From Rhododendron vialii (taxonomy: Eukaryota; Streptophyta; Magnoliopsida; Ericales; Ericaceae), in assembly GCF_030253575.1 (NCBI RefSeq), contig NC_080569.1:702001-766000 (forward strand): a DNA stretch of 64,000 bases, given 5' to 3'. This document shows positions 48,819 to 62,324 of this stretch, one piece after another. The first letter of the stretch is position 1; the number at the start of each line of letters is the position of its first letter. Below the pieces are notes generated by a model. It was not told where the DNA came from, ran no database searches, and worked only from the letters and a program-made list of their open reading frames with translations. The translations under genes and the position numbers were made by a program.

Positions 48819-49247
48819 CAGGTCCGGCCTTGAGATTTTCGAGACCCTAGGCGGTGTTTGAAGATGGGACCTCCCATTTTTTAGTATATACGTTAGTTGT
48901 TCAACAAAACTATCAAATCTGACTTGTATCTTGGTGGCAAAATAGTTGTGCCATCTCTTTAGTATAATCAGGTTGCGAGTTTGACCCACGATAGTAGTGT
49001 TTCGAAATCTTTTTTGAACAGGTTGCAAAATTGTGGCATTAAAAAATAGACGGGATGCAAATAAAACTCGGAATCTCATGGTCTAACTGCGTGCGACTTA
49101 CCACAGTGGAACATCACCCTACTTGTAAAATGGTCAGCATACATAATAATATTTAAAATATTTCATTTTTTTTGGGCTCTATTATTGGGGGCAAAACGGG
49201 AGGCACTAGGCAACCGTCTAGTGGGCCTATGCCCAGGGCCGACCCTG
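48819..49247. mobile_element. hAT-like non-autonomous element, 429 bp
   Basis: The left end CAGGTCCGGCCTTGAG is the near inverse of the right end CAGGGCCGACCCTG. Flanks GTTAAAAT (48811-48818) and GTTAAAAC (49248-49255) form an 8-bp duplication with one mismatch, the length typical of hAT. A tRNA B-box-like GCGAGTTTGACCC at about 48975 inside may be a nested SINE remnant. Confidence 0.72.
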
Positions 49248-49760
49248 GTTAAAACTTATATGAGTACTTATTACTACTTCATATTTTGGCGCCTCGTCAA
49301 CAGAAACGTCTAACTTTTGAGAATTGCGAATCAATTTCCTTCTATTTACTTGACCGAACGAAAAGAAATAATAATTAGCGCCCCCCCCCCCCCTTTTTTT
49401 AGACCCGCAAGTGTAATGTCAATAATAAGCCATAAAAGACTGAAAAAAATGTGGTGAAACTCACAGCAAAAGATAGCATATGCAAAATCCCTGGGAGTAC
49501 TTGAAGCCATGGTAAGTCATGGCATTCTAACAAATGATGAACGACATACTCACCAACAGTCCTCGGAAAACAAAATTGATGTGGGAACTAGTAGTAAATA
49601 CAACCTTGAAATTTTGTATATTAATTTGACATTCAAATGTTGTTTTTCTACAAGCAATTTTGATATATCCCCCCCATCTACAAGCAATTTCCATGGCTTC
49701 TAATAAACCATGAATCATCTATCCTTTTACTTACCTGCCAAGTACCCTATACAGTATCCA

Positions 49761-52700
49761 TCAAAAACCAATCGTGTTGTGCGTCCCAACAATTAAAAAC
49801 CGAGCGGGGACGAAAAGAACTACAAGCAAATGCATGTGTTGTGATGCAACAAGCCGAGTGAACCGTTTCAAAGACTCTCTCCTGTTCTGCAAAATCCCAG
49901 AGAAGTTCAATTGGGCTCGGCACAAGTTACTCAACTTCATGGGCCCGCCCACACTGACACCAGCACTACTGCCATGTGAGGTCACCAGCGGCCACCATAC
50001 CCTCCGGCGGTGTTCTCGTTCTGCCTTTCTTATGCCGTTGAGCTCGTGGCGGATCACACTCCTAACTGATTTCCAGTAAGAATTCATATCATGATCTCTT
50101 TGAATGGTTCCATCCGAACCATAGGCAGAGCGGTCACTTAAGATCTCAAGTGGGTGAGGTGAATTCAAGAAAACAGCCTGAGCTGCCCGGAGTAGCTTCT
50201 CTGCCTCTTTTGCATTGGATACCGGGCAGCTCAACAGATACAGACCGCTGCCCGAAGGAAGAAGGTTATGGTTTGGAGAAAAATTCTCGTCTGGTTGTAG
50301 AATCAGAAACTCGCCCATTGGAGCATACAACAGCTTCTATTGAAAAAAGATACGCCAACATAAATTAGGATAAAGAAATCCATTTGTCGGATAGTTCCAC
50401 ACAAAAGATTCATGAATCATGACACACACAAGTTTTTACTTTCTTTTTTCTTGGCTCATTTTCTCTTTTCCGGATTCTTTTAGTTTTAGGACAAAATTTT
50501 TTTCATTTCTGATTTGTCTCAGTGAGGGGGGTCGGAAAAGGAAATAACATGGAAAGCAAATTTAGAAAATGTTCACTAAAGATGGAAAAAGCCAAAATTC
50601 ATGCCCCTTTTGATTTATTTTTGTCTTTCCTGAACTTTTTCCAAACATAGTTCCTAAGATGTCGGCAGGAACTTAAAATAAGCTAGCGAAAGACAAAAAC
50701 AAACTTAACAAAAAGCAAAAAATGTTAAGACATCACAAAACACATGAAAATGCAATACCTGATTATTAAGACATGGATGATTCCGGAAGTTCCCATTGAT
50801 GGCCTTAAGAAGCTCTGCCACATGATTAGGATAATTGCAAGAGAAAGCCCGGGGCACAATGTCTCGATGCATTGTGATTGCTTGAACGTGACTCCGAGGC
50901 AATCCAAGCTCCTGAAGTAGCCGATCCCCCCCGCACATGATTGATGGTGCACCAAAAGTTATAACAGGGAGTAAGGAAGAAGGTGGCACTTCACCCCTTA
51001 TCAGTAACATAAGGTTTATAAGCAGCGACAAGCTTCCACCTAGAGAATGCCCAGTGAAACGGAAGGAGGCACGATCACCGTGAGATTTAAGGTGGTTGCG
51101 AACTTCGGGCAACATTTTCTCATAGATCCCCTTAGCGGCCTCATATATACCCCTATGGACAATTACATCAAGTCCCTGGAACAAAAAAGATGCCTCAGTT
51201 CAACTATTGAGGAACTTTATGAAGTGGACATCCTAAATATGAGATTTATGTTGGTTTCACAAAAGGCAGAGAGAGAGAGAGAGAGAGAAGTTAAAAGATG
51301 TAATGGCTGAAGACGGTTACACCTTTCAAGTTTTCCATATCCGTGCCAAAATCCTTGATTCAAATACAGCCTAGAGCAGCTTTATAGATAATTCTACTTA
51401 TCTAAAACATCTCTATGGACTATGGTAACAACCATCATCTAAAGGCAAGAGCACATGAAATGGCTAGAAAAGTATCAAGGTGTGTATGAAACTAAAGTTT
51501 ACCTCAAACTGAATGGGCTCAAATAGTAGATTGGCTTGCCATGATGCAAATGACTCAGACCCCTGCATGTTAATAAACGTGAGAAACACCTACAAATGAA
51601 GCCAAATTTTGGCGACCAAATGTACGAATTCATCCCAGGGAAATAAATTTCATTGCGTAATAAAAACAACTAAGCAGTATAAGCACAGTCAGCCATTGAC
51701 CTACCTGAATAATGAATAATCTTGTTCTACTGAGATCATCATCACAAATGAACCATTCACATGGCGACGAAAGCGAGGAGTTCAAATCATCTGCAACGGC
51801 CTGTTTCACTTCCTCCTTTGCAGCAACCACAGCTGTCACAGAGTCAGTGGTTGCCATGAAAGAGGCCACCTCACTATCCCTTGTATTGACATCGTCGTTG
51901 ATTCCCCTACATTTGTCAGGCGAATCTTCACTTGATTCGGATAGTGGGGATGTAAAAGGAATAATACTCATTGTACGAGAATGAAGATAAGAAGCGGCAG
52001 AAGCAGCAATGTGATAAGCAGCCGATGCACTTATTCGACTCCCCATATTCTTTTGTTCCTCTGGCTCGTTTGAGGTTTCTTCTGGTTCTTGAACTTCATC
52101 TAAAACCTTCTCTTTCTCAGCTTTCATAGCCAGTTCTTTCTTCTCCAGAGACGAAGTCACAAACCGTAGTCCGAGATTTTTCAAAAGGTTTCCTGGCTAT
52201 ACCCCAAAAAAGACTAAATTTTAGGAAGTTTCCTGGCTATACCTTAAAAAAGACTAAAATTAATCCACTTTCATAGAATAAAATTGCTGGTAAAACGTAC
52301 GAACTCGCTCAGCATGTCCTCTGAATTCAACATAACAATAGACAATAACGAAACCACAATTGGACCATGGGAAACAGTACCTCCTCGCACATAATATAAA
52401 ACAGCATCGCAAGACTGGCCTCAACGCGACTCAACATAATAAAGTCAAAGAACTTTTCAGATGCAAATTCACCATACTTGGGCTTAATATCACTCGCCTT
52501 CATAAAATTACAGAACGAAAGATTGGCAAGAAATTACAGTAAAGAAAGGTTATGCAAAAAGTATCAGATTATTAGGTTTCACTCCTCATGCGCGAAAGAA
52601 ATTTACCACATTTAAAATGCTGCATGCGACCTTTTAACGAAAGATCTAAAAACCTATGTCATGAATAAGATAACACATCCACCAGTTAAATGATAGTCAA

Positions 52701-54157
52701 GCAAATTGAAACCATGGCCATCGATAATTGAATTTTGGTCATTGACATTTTGGCTGGCCCATCCTACCTACGTTTGCCCTTAATTTTCTTTCTTACATTC
52801 TTTCATTAACCATTTCCTTGTTCATTTGGTAATAGGAACACATTGTCAAAAGTGGGAAACAAGTTCCATAACTTGCTCAAATTCTTCGAAGGAAACAAAC
52901 TTCTACAAAAGCAGAGAGCTTATCTAAGCTTCCAAAGCAGGATTTTCCTCCATTCAATTGCTGTGAAAGCATTTTGCTAAGAAGTACTAGAACTAGGTAC
53001 ATATGGCTTTAGCCAAGAAGAACCCATATTTTGTTCAAAACCACCTAAACAGCAAAGAATTGAACGGAGGAAAATCCACAGAATCTAAAGTAGAGTCTTG
53101 AGTTCTCGTTCAACCACAATCTTCCTAATAAAACACCTCAGCTAGTTCAATATCTCAGAATCAACATAAATCCACATGGGTATCTCTAGATTCACTATCC
53201 TCTTAACGTCAAACCAGATATCAAACGCATAAAGAAGTATTCAAATTTGAAGAAATTACAGCCCCTTTGGATTGCGAGAAATGATGTGACAGGAAAGGGC
53301 AACTCTTTGGTCAAATTTGGTGAGAAAGGGGAAATGGCCAGTCAAAAAATTTCATTTTGCTACATTTCCTTCCACTTCTCACCAAATTATTCAATCCGAG
53401 TAAGTGATTTGGTGAGTTAAATTTATTTTTCTTTTCTTTTCTTTTCTCATCTCATAAAATTGCTCATTCCAAAAGGGCTGCTAGGAAAAAGGAAAAAGAA
53501 AAGAAAGGAAAAGAGTGGTACCTTGATCTGAGGAATGGAGTAAGCCAAGTTGCCCAAACACGACATTCGAGCATACAGCCTCGCATCGGCCAACGACACC
53601 CTCTTCAGCAGCTTCGAAAACGATTCCCTGTCGAATTCAATTCTTTCGTCATCATCATCATCAACTCCACACAGATCACACCCTTCTTCACGATCAGAAC
53701 AAGAGCATTCTTCGGTTCTTTGATCATCACCATCAGCCCCACCACTATCTCTCTCCTCTTTTTCCCTGAAATCATCTTCAACCTCACCCCCCTTTTCTGC
53801 TTCCCTCCTCACGTGAAGAATTTTCAACACCCAATTATTCCCCCTTCGCCCTTCCCCTGTAGAATCACCCCCCTTTTCTTCCTGTTCTCTCTCCTTGACC
53901 AGAACGGCGTCGTCGAGGGCAATGGCATCGTGCCTTTTGCTACCTCCACCACCGGGCCACAGAGGTCTGATCGGGTACTTGAACGAAAACCCCCACGGCC
54001 GGCTCGGCACGGCGGCTTTCTCGGCCGTAATCGCATTTCCGGCCGCCGTCGACCTCCCCAAGGACGCAGTCACGTGAGACGGATTCGTGCGGACGTCGAT
54101 GCATCCGATCTGCGGTGTCGCACCGTGTATCCCCGCCTTCAAACACAGACCATCCAT
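49761..54157 (-). CDS. PLIP-type plastid lipase (Lipase_3, phospholipase A1), 726 aa
   Basis: Five exons with GT-AG introns and consistent phases: 54157-53522, 52196-51705, 51562-51503, 51175-50759, 50336-49761 (2,181 bp). The N-terminus [12 protein letters not shown], the [12 protein letters not shown] segment, an acidic low-complexity part (about 110-180) and [27 protein letters not shown] match plant PLASTID LIPASE 2/3. The region [20 protein letters not shown] and [11 protein letters not shown] follows. The class 3 lipase core has [11 protein letters not shown] with the nucleophile Ser (about residue 440). [10 protein letters not shown] and a C-terminal [20 protein letters not shown] complete it. 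PLIP enzymes cut acyl chains from chloroplast galacto- and phospholipids; PLIP2/3 are ABA-induced and feed jasmonate synthesis in Arabidopsis. No frame break is present. The 1.3-kb intron 1 carries a 40-bp tandem duplication of its acceptor region. A damaged partial copy lies about 3 kb downstream. Confidence 0.95.
52191..52250 (-). repeat. 40-bp tandem duplication of the PLIP intron 1 acceptor
   Basis: TCCTGGCTATACC begins at 52191 and again at 52231. Each copy carries the same TATAGCCAGGAAAC acceptor context on the minus strand. The exon 2 acceptor used in the model is the one at 52197-52198. Confidence 0.85.
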
Positions 54158-56420
54158 TTGATTTCAAAAAAAAATTTCTGTTGTAAAGAGTTTTTCTGTT
54201 GAAATAAGAGAGGAGATCGAGGCTAACGTGCACCGCCGGGGATTATGGCGTTAAGGTGTTCCACGATCTTAGGAGTTGGGGATTCTTCTTTGTATTTGAC
54301 GAATTGTAATTTAGAGAGAGAGGGGGGAAGAGGAGAGGGAGGGGACAAGCATTTAAAGAGCATGTGAAAGATGTTCCGTCCGCGTTTTTAACGGTTAGGT
54401 GACCAGCTTGGCAACCTCTCTCTCTCTCTCTCTCTCTGATTTTTCACTGCCTCTGTACGATTTTTCCGCCGACTCTTCACATGGGAGGTCAGATTTTATT
54501 GTGTCTTTTTAGAAAAAAAAACTTGTCGGTCAGGGTGTCCACGCACCGCAATGAATTCTTCACCGGATCAATTAAAGGCATGTCGTTCTAGGCAGAACTA
54601 GAAATGTTATAAAAAATTACCTCTTGAGGCCTGATTTTAAAATCAAAGTCTAATCAATCTCTTTTTATGGTCATCAAATACTACTACCCAAAGGGCTAAG
54701 CTTGGATTAATTGTATGGAGAACAAATCTACCAAATTGATTTTAATGTCTTCCATGGAAAAGTTGGATTGGGAGTGTTCCGGATGCTCAGTAAAAAAAAA
54801 TTTTAGAAAAAAAAAGGTTTTTCAAGCTCAAATATAATGAAAATAAAAAATATTTTTTTAATTTTTTTTACACCGTTTAAAATATCTCGATGAGATCTAT
54901 CAAATAAGATCCATATTGATAGAAAAATTGTTTACATAAACACATAATTTTTGAACTTGAAAAATCTTCTTTTTTTAAAAAAAACTTTAAAAATGAAACT
55001 AGAACACCCTCGAAGTCTTCGAAGGACAACGAGGGTGGGTGAAAGAAACGGTGACTCGCTCTCTTTACGCATGTACCATTGCCACGGCGTCGTTTCTTGT
55101 CCCGTGTTCGTCACGTGTCTGATTGGCTGTGTTGAAGATTTTCCCCTCCCTGCATACGGAAGTGCGCGTGGGGCAAGCAACGGTGGGCCTACGATTCCAG
55201 CAGTTACGTAGTACTCCGTAGTAGTAGCTAGGCACATGCCACGTCAATAGATTACTCCGACTCCTATATAGATGAACATCGAAAGATATCGATGACGTGC
55301 TTTGTAAAGCTCCCCTCTCTATCTTAGGAGTATAAAACAAATCCTGTCCAATTTTGCATCTTATTTTAAGGGGTGTTTTCGATAGTGAAAAATTTATAAA
55401 TTTTTATTTGTGGTCGAAAAGTTATTAAGTGTTTTCTGTATTGAATAAAATATTGAGAAATGTGCTTAGCAAAAAAAAAAGTAATTGATAAATGTCAAGT
55501 TATTTTCCGTCGTGAATAAGTTGTTAATGATTTATGACTTATAAGTAAAGTTACTGTAGCAAAAGCAATATTTGTTGATAATTTTTTTTGTTAGTGGAAA
55601 TAAGAAGGTAAAATACTGAAATTTTTTTATAAGTGAAAACAAAATGATAAAATGCGTTAAGTTTTTAGTAATTTTTGTTGGTGGAAATAGGGCCTAAGTT
55701 TTATATGGTTTGATCAGAATGAAATGGACAAATAAAAGAATAGATTTCGACTTCTCCAATAGCGATTTTTAATTTTTTTAAATTGCACATGTAAAATGAG
55801 CCACCAATTGGAGACAGCGGAACGAGTGAACCAAGGGGTAGAAAATCCGAAAAACTCATAAAACAAAAAGATATAGAGATTCTTTAGTTTTTTTAATTGT
55901 ATGGGTAATGAGCCATTAATTGAACAAAGCAATACGAGTGAGCCAAGGGGTTGAAAATCCAGAAAACTCATAAAAAAAATAGTAGTACTCTTGTAAGCTT
56001 GGGGTTGGAATTTCATATCCTTCGCCCCAATAATGAGACTCTTCCATCTATTACAAACACATATACATATGTGCTTGAAATTATTTGATGTACGTAAGTT
56101 TCCCAAGATCGATAGATGAAAATCTATATGCATCAAACGATTCGGAACGCATCTCTATGTGAATTTGTTAACTTACTTAATTTAATTCGTTTTAGCAGCA
56201 TTTGTTATGTAGAATCATTCTTTGTTTAATCAGAAATGCTACGGACAAAGAAAACAAAATAAAACAAAATAAATTCAAATTAACGTGCAGATTTGGACAT
56301 GATTGTGTTTTATTCAGACAAGGAGCTTCGCCAACACCGGCAACACGTAATCATTATACGAGTAGTATTTCGTTGTTATTCTAATAACCTATTGATGTCG
56401 TATTCCGCTACTACTCAGGG
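54158..56420. other. PLIP upstream region and gene-free stretch
   Basis: 54158-54500 is the likely leader and promoter, with CT/GA runs at 54417-54437. Beyond it I see AT-rich DNA. It includes a locally repeated unit (AAAACTCATAAAA, CCAAGGGGTAGAAAATCC-like) at about 55790-55870 and 55890-55985. No gene is recognised. Confidence 0.55.
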
Positions 56421-56794
56421 CCTAAAAACATCTCTAATCCACCTCTATTTCTTCAAAATAGAGGATGGATGTGACACATTGAGAGGAGATTTTATAATTT
56501 ATTCTATTTTTTCTTCACTTTTTGTAGTTGGGAGAATTTTTTAGGGACCCACTGTACTTTTTAGAATTTGGTCCTCCAAAAGTAAATTTGGTCCTCTAAA
56601 ATGGAGGATCAAAAGTAAATTTGGAGTAAAAAAATTCCTCCAAACTCTAAAAAGGACGATGGGTCCCACAAAGATTCTCCCAAAAAGTACAAAAAGTGAA
56701 GAAAAAATAGAATAAATTATAAAATCTCCCCTCAATGTGTTACATCCATACTCTATTTTGGAGGAAATGGAGATGGATTGGAGATGCTCTAAGA
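56421..56794. mobile_element. Foldback MITE, 374 bp
   Basis: The left CATCTCTAATCCACCTCTATTTC and the inverse of the right GAAATGGAGATGGATTGGAGATG match. The arms continue with AATAAATTATAAAATCTCC and its inverse. The ends resemble common plant elements starting GAGCATCTCCAA. Superfamily not assigned. Confidence 0.72.
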
Positions 56795-57482
56795 GGTATG
56801 GGCTTCGGGCATCCAAAAAAATTTAAAATTTAGAGACATTTTAATATTATTTATAAATTAGTATTTATATTATTTGTTCGTTTTATAATACAAATATCTT
56901 TGCTAGCTCAGTGAAAAATTGATTTTAGTTCACATGGAGTGTCTAAGTTTGAGTCTTTTAGGCAACTTTATCTTTTGAAATGTTTTTGGAAACTGATTTT
57001 CGTACTCTATTTTTTATTGATGGCGATCAGTAAAAAATGGAGCGCGAAAATCAAAATCCATGTTTTTCTCCCAAAAATAATGCTATTTGTAACTGTCAAG
57101 TTTTGAAATCAAGTCAAGTAGAATTCAAATTAACCACTTTGACCACCGATGAACAAGCAGTTAACATGCATTATAAAGTTTAAAGTAGTAATATAAATAA
57201 ACATTTCTGTCATTATTGTTTAATTCTAAAAATACGTAAGGTACCATTCCACAATTTAGTCTTAAGCATCCAAATTTCTTGGGCCGACCTGCTACTGCTC
57301 GTAACTTTTGAATCAGGAGCCCACTGTTACACACGTGCTTCGTCTACAATAAAATCTTCAGACTCGTCTTGATCCCTCACGGGAAGCCAAACCCACCGTG
57401 CAAAAGAAGTTTAATATATACAATCAAATATTCATGCACCGAAAGTGAATTCGATACTCGCTTCCGTCTTTGTCTTGACAGT

Positions 57483-57645
57483 TGATGAAATTCGTTTTGG
57501 GATTTTGGATTTGTAGGTAATGAGTGTAGGAGAAATAGAATAATAATTGGAGAGATATAAAGAGAAAAATGAAAATAATGATTAGAGAAAAATAGAATAA
57601 TAATTAGAATTCAAAATTCAAAATTCTTAAACGAACGGAATCGTT
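57483..57645. mobile_element. MITE with purine-rich minisatellite core, copy 2
   Basis: Core 57521-57600 with AATAATAATTGGAGAGATATAAAG-like units. Weak inverted ends (ATGAAATTCGTTTTGG and TTAAACGAACGG). Confidence 0.45.
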
Positions 57646-57784
57646 GGATGTGTTGCTTGATTCATTAGATCAGCATTGCATTTTTTCCAAGCTTCGTTTA
57701 TGTAAGCACTTTTGTGGTCTCCATTCTCCAACATGAACTTCTAGCCTATATATCTTTATTATTCCATTCATGCTGAGGATCCGT

Positions 57785-58196
57785 CCGTCACAAACGGACG
57801 CGGGGGTCTGCTGTGCCCATTTATGGGCCCACTCCGGTTACGCTCCGATAATCGGAATTGTTCATTTTGTAGAGCTCGTCGAGTAGAATAATTATGCAAA
57901 AAATTAGCTTAATTGGATATCATTAAGTGCCTGATCGGAGCCCATATAACTCTAGGTCCATGAGTTACAGTGGATGATCCAGTGTTTTGGATCCATTCTT
58001 TTCAAAATAAAAAGGTTCCGATCAGGCACTTAATAATATCCAATTAAGCTAATTTTTTGCATAATTGTTCTACTTGACAAACTTTACAAAGTGAACGATT
58101 TCGATCATCGGAACGAGACCGGAATGAGCCCATAAATAAGCACAGTAGCACGCTGCTGTCTCCAAAGGGGACAGCCCCCCGCTTCCCCGTCACAAA
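57785..58196. mobile_element. Foldback element, about 410 bp
   Basis: Long imperfect inverted arms: CCATTTATGGGCCCACTCCGG against CCGGAATGAGCCCATAAATAAG, ATTATGCAAAAAATTAGCTT and its inverse, and GTGCCTGATCGGA and its inverse. The outer ends share GTCACAAA. No ORF. Confidence 0.68.
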
Positions 58197-58419
58197 GGTG
58201 TCACTTCCAATCCAACTTCACATTTGGCTTCAGACCAAAATAGGTAGCGATACAAATTAACCAAATATAGCATATCTTTGTCGATACTAGCATATTCCAA
58301 CCAATTTTTATGTTCTGCAATAGGTTGACATTGACAAGGACCCTTTTGCAAATAATATTTTCATGTTGCATCTTGGTCATAATTAGGATCATAAGTTGGG
58401 ATCTTATTTTTTAAGTCTC

Positions 58420-59333
58420 TAAGAGCATGTACATCAAGGAATATGTATTTTAGCTACTCAACAATAAGGGACAGAGAGAAAGGGGGGCACGTGCCCCCGC
58501 TCGAAACTAAAATAATTTTGTTATATTTTCGTATATTTTACATAATTATGAAATTAAGTGTACTATTATGTACACATAAAAACAAGTGCACATATCTTGA
58601 AAATATACATATAAAACTAGTTTTATGTTCCAATTTCGTCGTATGGTGCATTTATATATACTTGTTGATTTTCGAACTATTTGTCTTCTTGGATCGATTC
58701 TTCCTTAATTGTACTTATTTTTAACCGTCTATGAGCAATATTTTAAAATAATATCATTAATAAAACTATATCAATCATTTAAAACTTGTTGATGTTAATG
58801 TAAAACATACTCTCAAATTTTGTCTGAGATTTTGTGCTTATTTTTACATAATTTAAGTGAAAGTATGTGTTATATATTTTTGTAGTTTGTATTGCATGCC
58901 TTAATTATGTAACAATCTTATTGTGGTTAACTAGAAAAAAAAATTTCGCCACTATGATTAACAAGGTACCCCCACTAAACGACATTTTTGAATTCGTCCC
59001 TGTCAACAATCCCTTTTTTTTTTTTATCTATTCAAATCTCTCTCAATCCCACACCAATCCTCTTTATTATCATCTTTTTTCTTCTAAAATACCATAAAAT
59101 ATTAGTATTCAATTGCAGAGAGAGGACGAATGACGACGGGGAAGACAGAGGAAAGAGAAACAATAGTTGTTTAATCAATACCTCTGCTACAGTTGCTAGG
59201 TAAATATACCGAGGTTTTGTAGCAAATGTAGTTTACCGAAGGGAATTGTTAATCTGGTGCAGGTGAGTTTTCTCATTTCCACTCTCTATTTTACCTGCAA
59301 ACCAGCATATACCTACTCTGATGTACTTGCTCT
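58420..59333. mobile_element. Possible DNA element with short inverted ends, about 910 bp
   Basis: Left AAGAGCATGTACATCAAGG and inverse right TAGAGCAAGTACATCAGAG match over about 18 bp. The interior is AT-rich with no recognisable transposase. No target duplication was established. Confidence 0.4.
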
Positions 59334-60071
59334 AATGCAGGCCGATATATTAGTTATTCTAGAAATTAATATAAGAGTTTTAGTTTATTATTTTTGATAT
59401 TAGTATTTTTTTTTAGGAATTTGGAATCTTTCCATTTCATAAATTGCCTAGAATATTGAATTTTTTAAAATTAGGTTGATTCTATTTTCCTTTTTATTGT
59501 TTTTTTGTTTTCAATACGTACGTAGATTTAGTTTTTCATTATTTTAGTTTCTTTTTTTAGTATTTTTAGGTTATTATAATCGAATTGTAATTAAGCCTTT
59601 AAGGGCAAGGTGATTGTTATTTTTGATTAATAAAAATTGAGAGTTTTCTCATTATTGTGTGTTCATAGAGGGAGTACCTCTATACATGCTTGTTCGTGAT
59701 TGTTCTTGTTGCGTATTTCTTCTTTTTCAACACGCCTCCTAAGCCTGCATCAGTCTCAGATCCGAATGGAGGTTGTCCTCATCGATACTAGTTAATTTTC
59801 TTGGCACAATTTTCGTCACTCGGACTACTAGAAGATGAAACTTCAGAGTGGAGTTTGGTCTTGTTATCTGAACTGAAAAAAAAGTAATACTAGATATATA
59901 AATGCAATGGACATCTCAAAACATATACTAATAAAGGAGTACTAGATTTTTCGTCTATCAAAAATCATAAGCAAGGGCAAGAGTGAACAACCAATAACCT
60001 CGATCAATACATGCAATTTATCAAAATATAGGTATATGTGTAAGTGTTATATACATACACACACACATGGG

Positions 60072-60237
60072 AAATGCTAGGTACAAAGAAAATTTACCTC
60101 GAAAGTACCCCGAAAACAGCAATCAATGGTTGAGAATCACTTTGATAATTGTGTCACACACATCAAAGTGAATCTCAACCACTAGTTGATCTTTTTGGGG
60201 TAATTTCGGGGTAATTTTTCTTTGTCCCTAGCATTTA
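60072..60237. mobile_element. Hairpin MITE, 166 bp
   Basis: AAATGCTAGGTACAAAG pairs with CTTTGTCCCTAGCATTT. Further in, TGGTTGAGAATCACTTTGAT pairs with ATCAAAGTGAATCTCAACCA. The whole folds as a single hairpin. Confidence 0.72.
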
Positions 60238-61994
60238 TGAAGTACGTAACTTGTAGTAGGACAAAAATCACCCAAAAAAAAAAAAGAAGGTGCCTTTTAT
60301 TATAGTGTTAATAATTGGAAAGGTAAATGAGCAACCAATTAATTGCACAAAGTCCAGACTATTTAAAGTATGCTTCATTACCTCCTTCCACAATAATGAG
60401 ACTCTTACTTCTATTGCACGCGAAAAGAAAAGCAATATGGATGAAGTAAATAGTGAGTAATACTTCGAAAATCATTAATTTATCCAAAAAAAATACTCTC
60501 CAAATCCCCAGTTGTAACCGAAATGGAGTAATAAAAGTAGTATATGTTAAGTAGATGGTAGCTAAATAGACCAACAACTCAAATGCAACTTTTGCCACAC
60601 AATTATATATATGTTGACAAAAACAAATGGGTCAGGTCACTAGTATCACTAGGCCCTACAATTTTAAGACTCTTCTAAGTGTAATTTTTGAATCCTGCAT
60701 ACTCTAGTTGATTTCTAATAATGTAGTCTTTTGAGATAGTATTCATACCATACAACATGCAAAATGTGAAAAAGGAGACTGCCAACAGACTCTATATGAG
60801 CCACCATTATATAAGGTGGTTCTCACTGTAACCACCCGCGGCTCCGATCATTTTGTCATTTCTTTTGCTTTTTATCCTTCCATACCATTATTATTATTTG
60901 ATTTGGCAAGCATACCATTATTTCCCTTGCAAGGCGATAGCTCATTAGCAATAGTGAAATGGTTGGGGTCTTGAATCCCAAAACCTCAACGCGTGGACAA
61001 AATGAATAATTCAAACAAGCAGGTACGCCTAAAGAAGGATCAACGAAAACTAAAACCGGATCGAATTTGAACTCAAAAATAAGTCTAAAAGTTTCGAAAT
61101 GCTTTGTGAAGTCAGAAGAATAATATTTTTCTACAGACTTGCAAATATCTTTGACTTTAAACACAGTATATATAGTCATCTCAGGATCTAAAGATGTGTA
61201 GGGATTTTGAGAAGGAGCAACTAAAAGAGAATCAGCAAATATCTTTTTGTTTTTGTGTTTTGCATCAATGCATTTTCTTTTAATAAATAAAGAGTTTGAG
61301 TTGAAGTTAAAGTATGTAATTTATTATTCTCTCAAATTAGATTTATATATTTTTTGATACTTCACATATGTCATTAAAATTGACCTTGGACCACTCATTT
61401 GAGTTTTCTTTATTAAATAAATAGTTAAATGACTATAAAGCTATTTACAAATATTTTAAAAAATATAACAAAAATCTAGTGGTGACGGGATTAAATCACA
61501 TGATTTCAATTCCGCCATCATTCAGTGACATGAATCATAAAATTTTGTTCTAACCAAGTAATGTTGTCATTAATTTAGAAGTATTCAAACTGAATTTCTG
61601 ACGTATCGGAAAAAAAAAAAAAAGAAGTATTCAAAGTTACTTTTAAATGAAGAAAGAGCTTGTACTGCTTTATTACTTATCACACGGTCAATTCACCTGA
61701 TTTTTCACAAAATCGTGGAGCAATGAATACACCATAAAAAAAAAAAAGTCTTAATTTTGAGTCCAGTAAAAAAATTGTGCGAAAGTAATCAAACATTTGA
61801 AGGTCTACATTTTATTTTATTTTTGGTATTAAACTAGAATACTACATGGGCCAAAAAAATGGGGCCTTCCCTATGTGGGAGGCATTAGGCAAAAGGCCTC
61901 AATGGCCTAGCCATTGGGCCACTCATGATCGTAGGGTTCCTCTCCCTTAAAGCAAAGATGAGGGACCAAACTTGCTTGGTTTATCTAACTATTA
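60238..61994. other. Gene-free AT-rich stretch
   Basis: Only short ORFs without recognisable similarity. No element ends found. 61850-61925 resembles scattered GGGCCTTCC...GGGCC repeat words but is not assignable. Confidence 0.5.
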
Positions 61995-62229
61995 CTTTCC
62001 GTCCGGATTTAATAGTCCCTTGTTCAATTCTAATCGTATAAAAAATGAGTTATATATTTAAATTGATAATAAATTTTATATCTAATATGGATCTTATTTG
62101 ATAGATCTCAATTATTTCCATAAGATAATGTTTTCAAAATCACATAAAACATTATAAATTACAAGATATAATCGATTGAAAATTAACACGAACTCCAAAA
62201 AAATGACTATTAAATCCGGATGGAGGGAG
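61995..62229. mobile_element. Stowaway-like (Tc1/mariner) MITE, 235 bp, TA duplication
   Basis: Left CTTTCCGTCCGGATTTAATAG and inverse right CTCCCTCCATCCGGATTTAATAG, flanked by TA on both sides. CTCCCTCCGTCC-type ends with TA target sites are the Stowaway hallmark. Confidence 0.82.
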
Positions 62230-62324
62230 TAATTGGCAAGAAGAGTAATGTTGGACTATTTAATTTTGGGGATGGGTTCTTTGTGGGCTAGTGACTAAAT
62301 GCGAAGAGAGATCAATCTGTGACT

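Noticed and set aside
58443..58724. A 93-codon ORF
   Set aside because: AT-rich, Phe/Ile/Tyr-heavy composition without recognisable domain, inside a possible DNA element.
59400..59760. A possible solo LTR ending near TTTTCTCATTATTGTGTGTTC
   Set aside because: It has the look of an LTR 3' part, but no TG start, second copy or target duplication was found.
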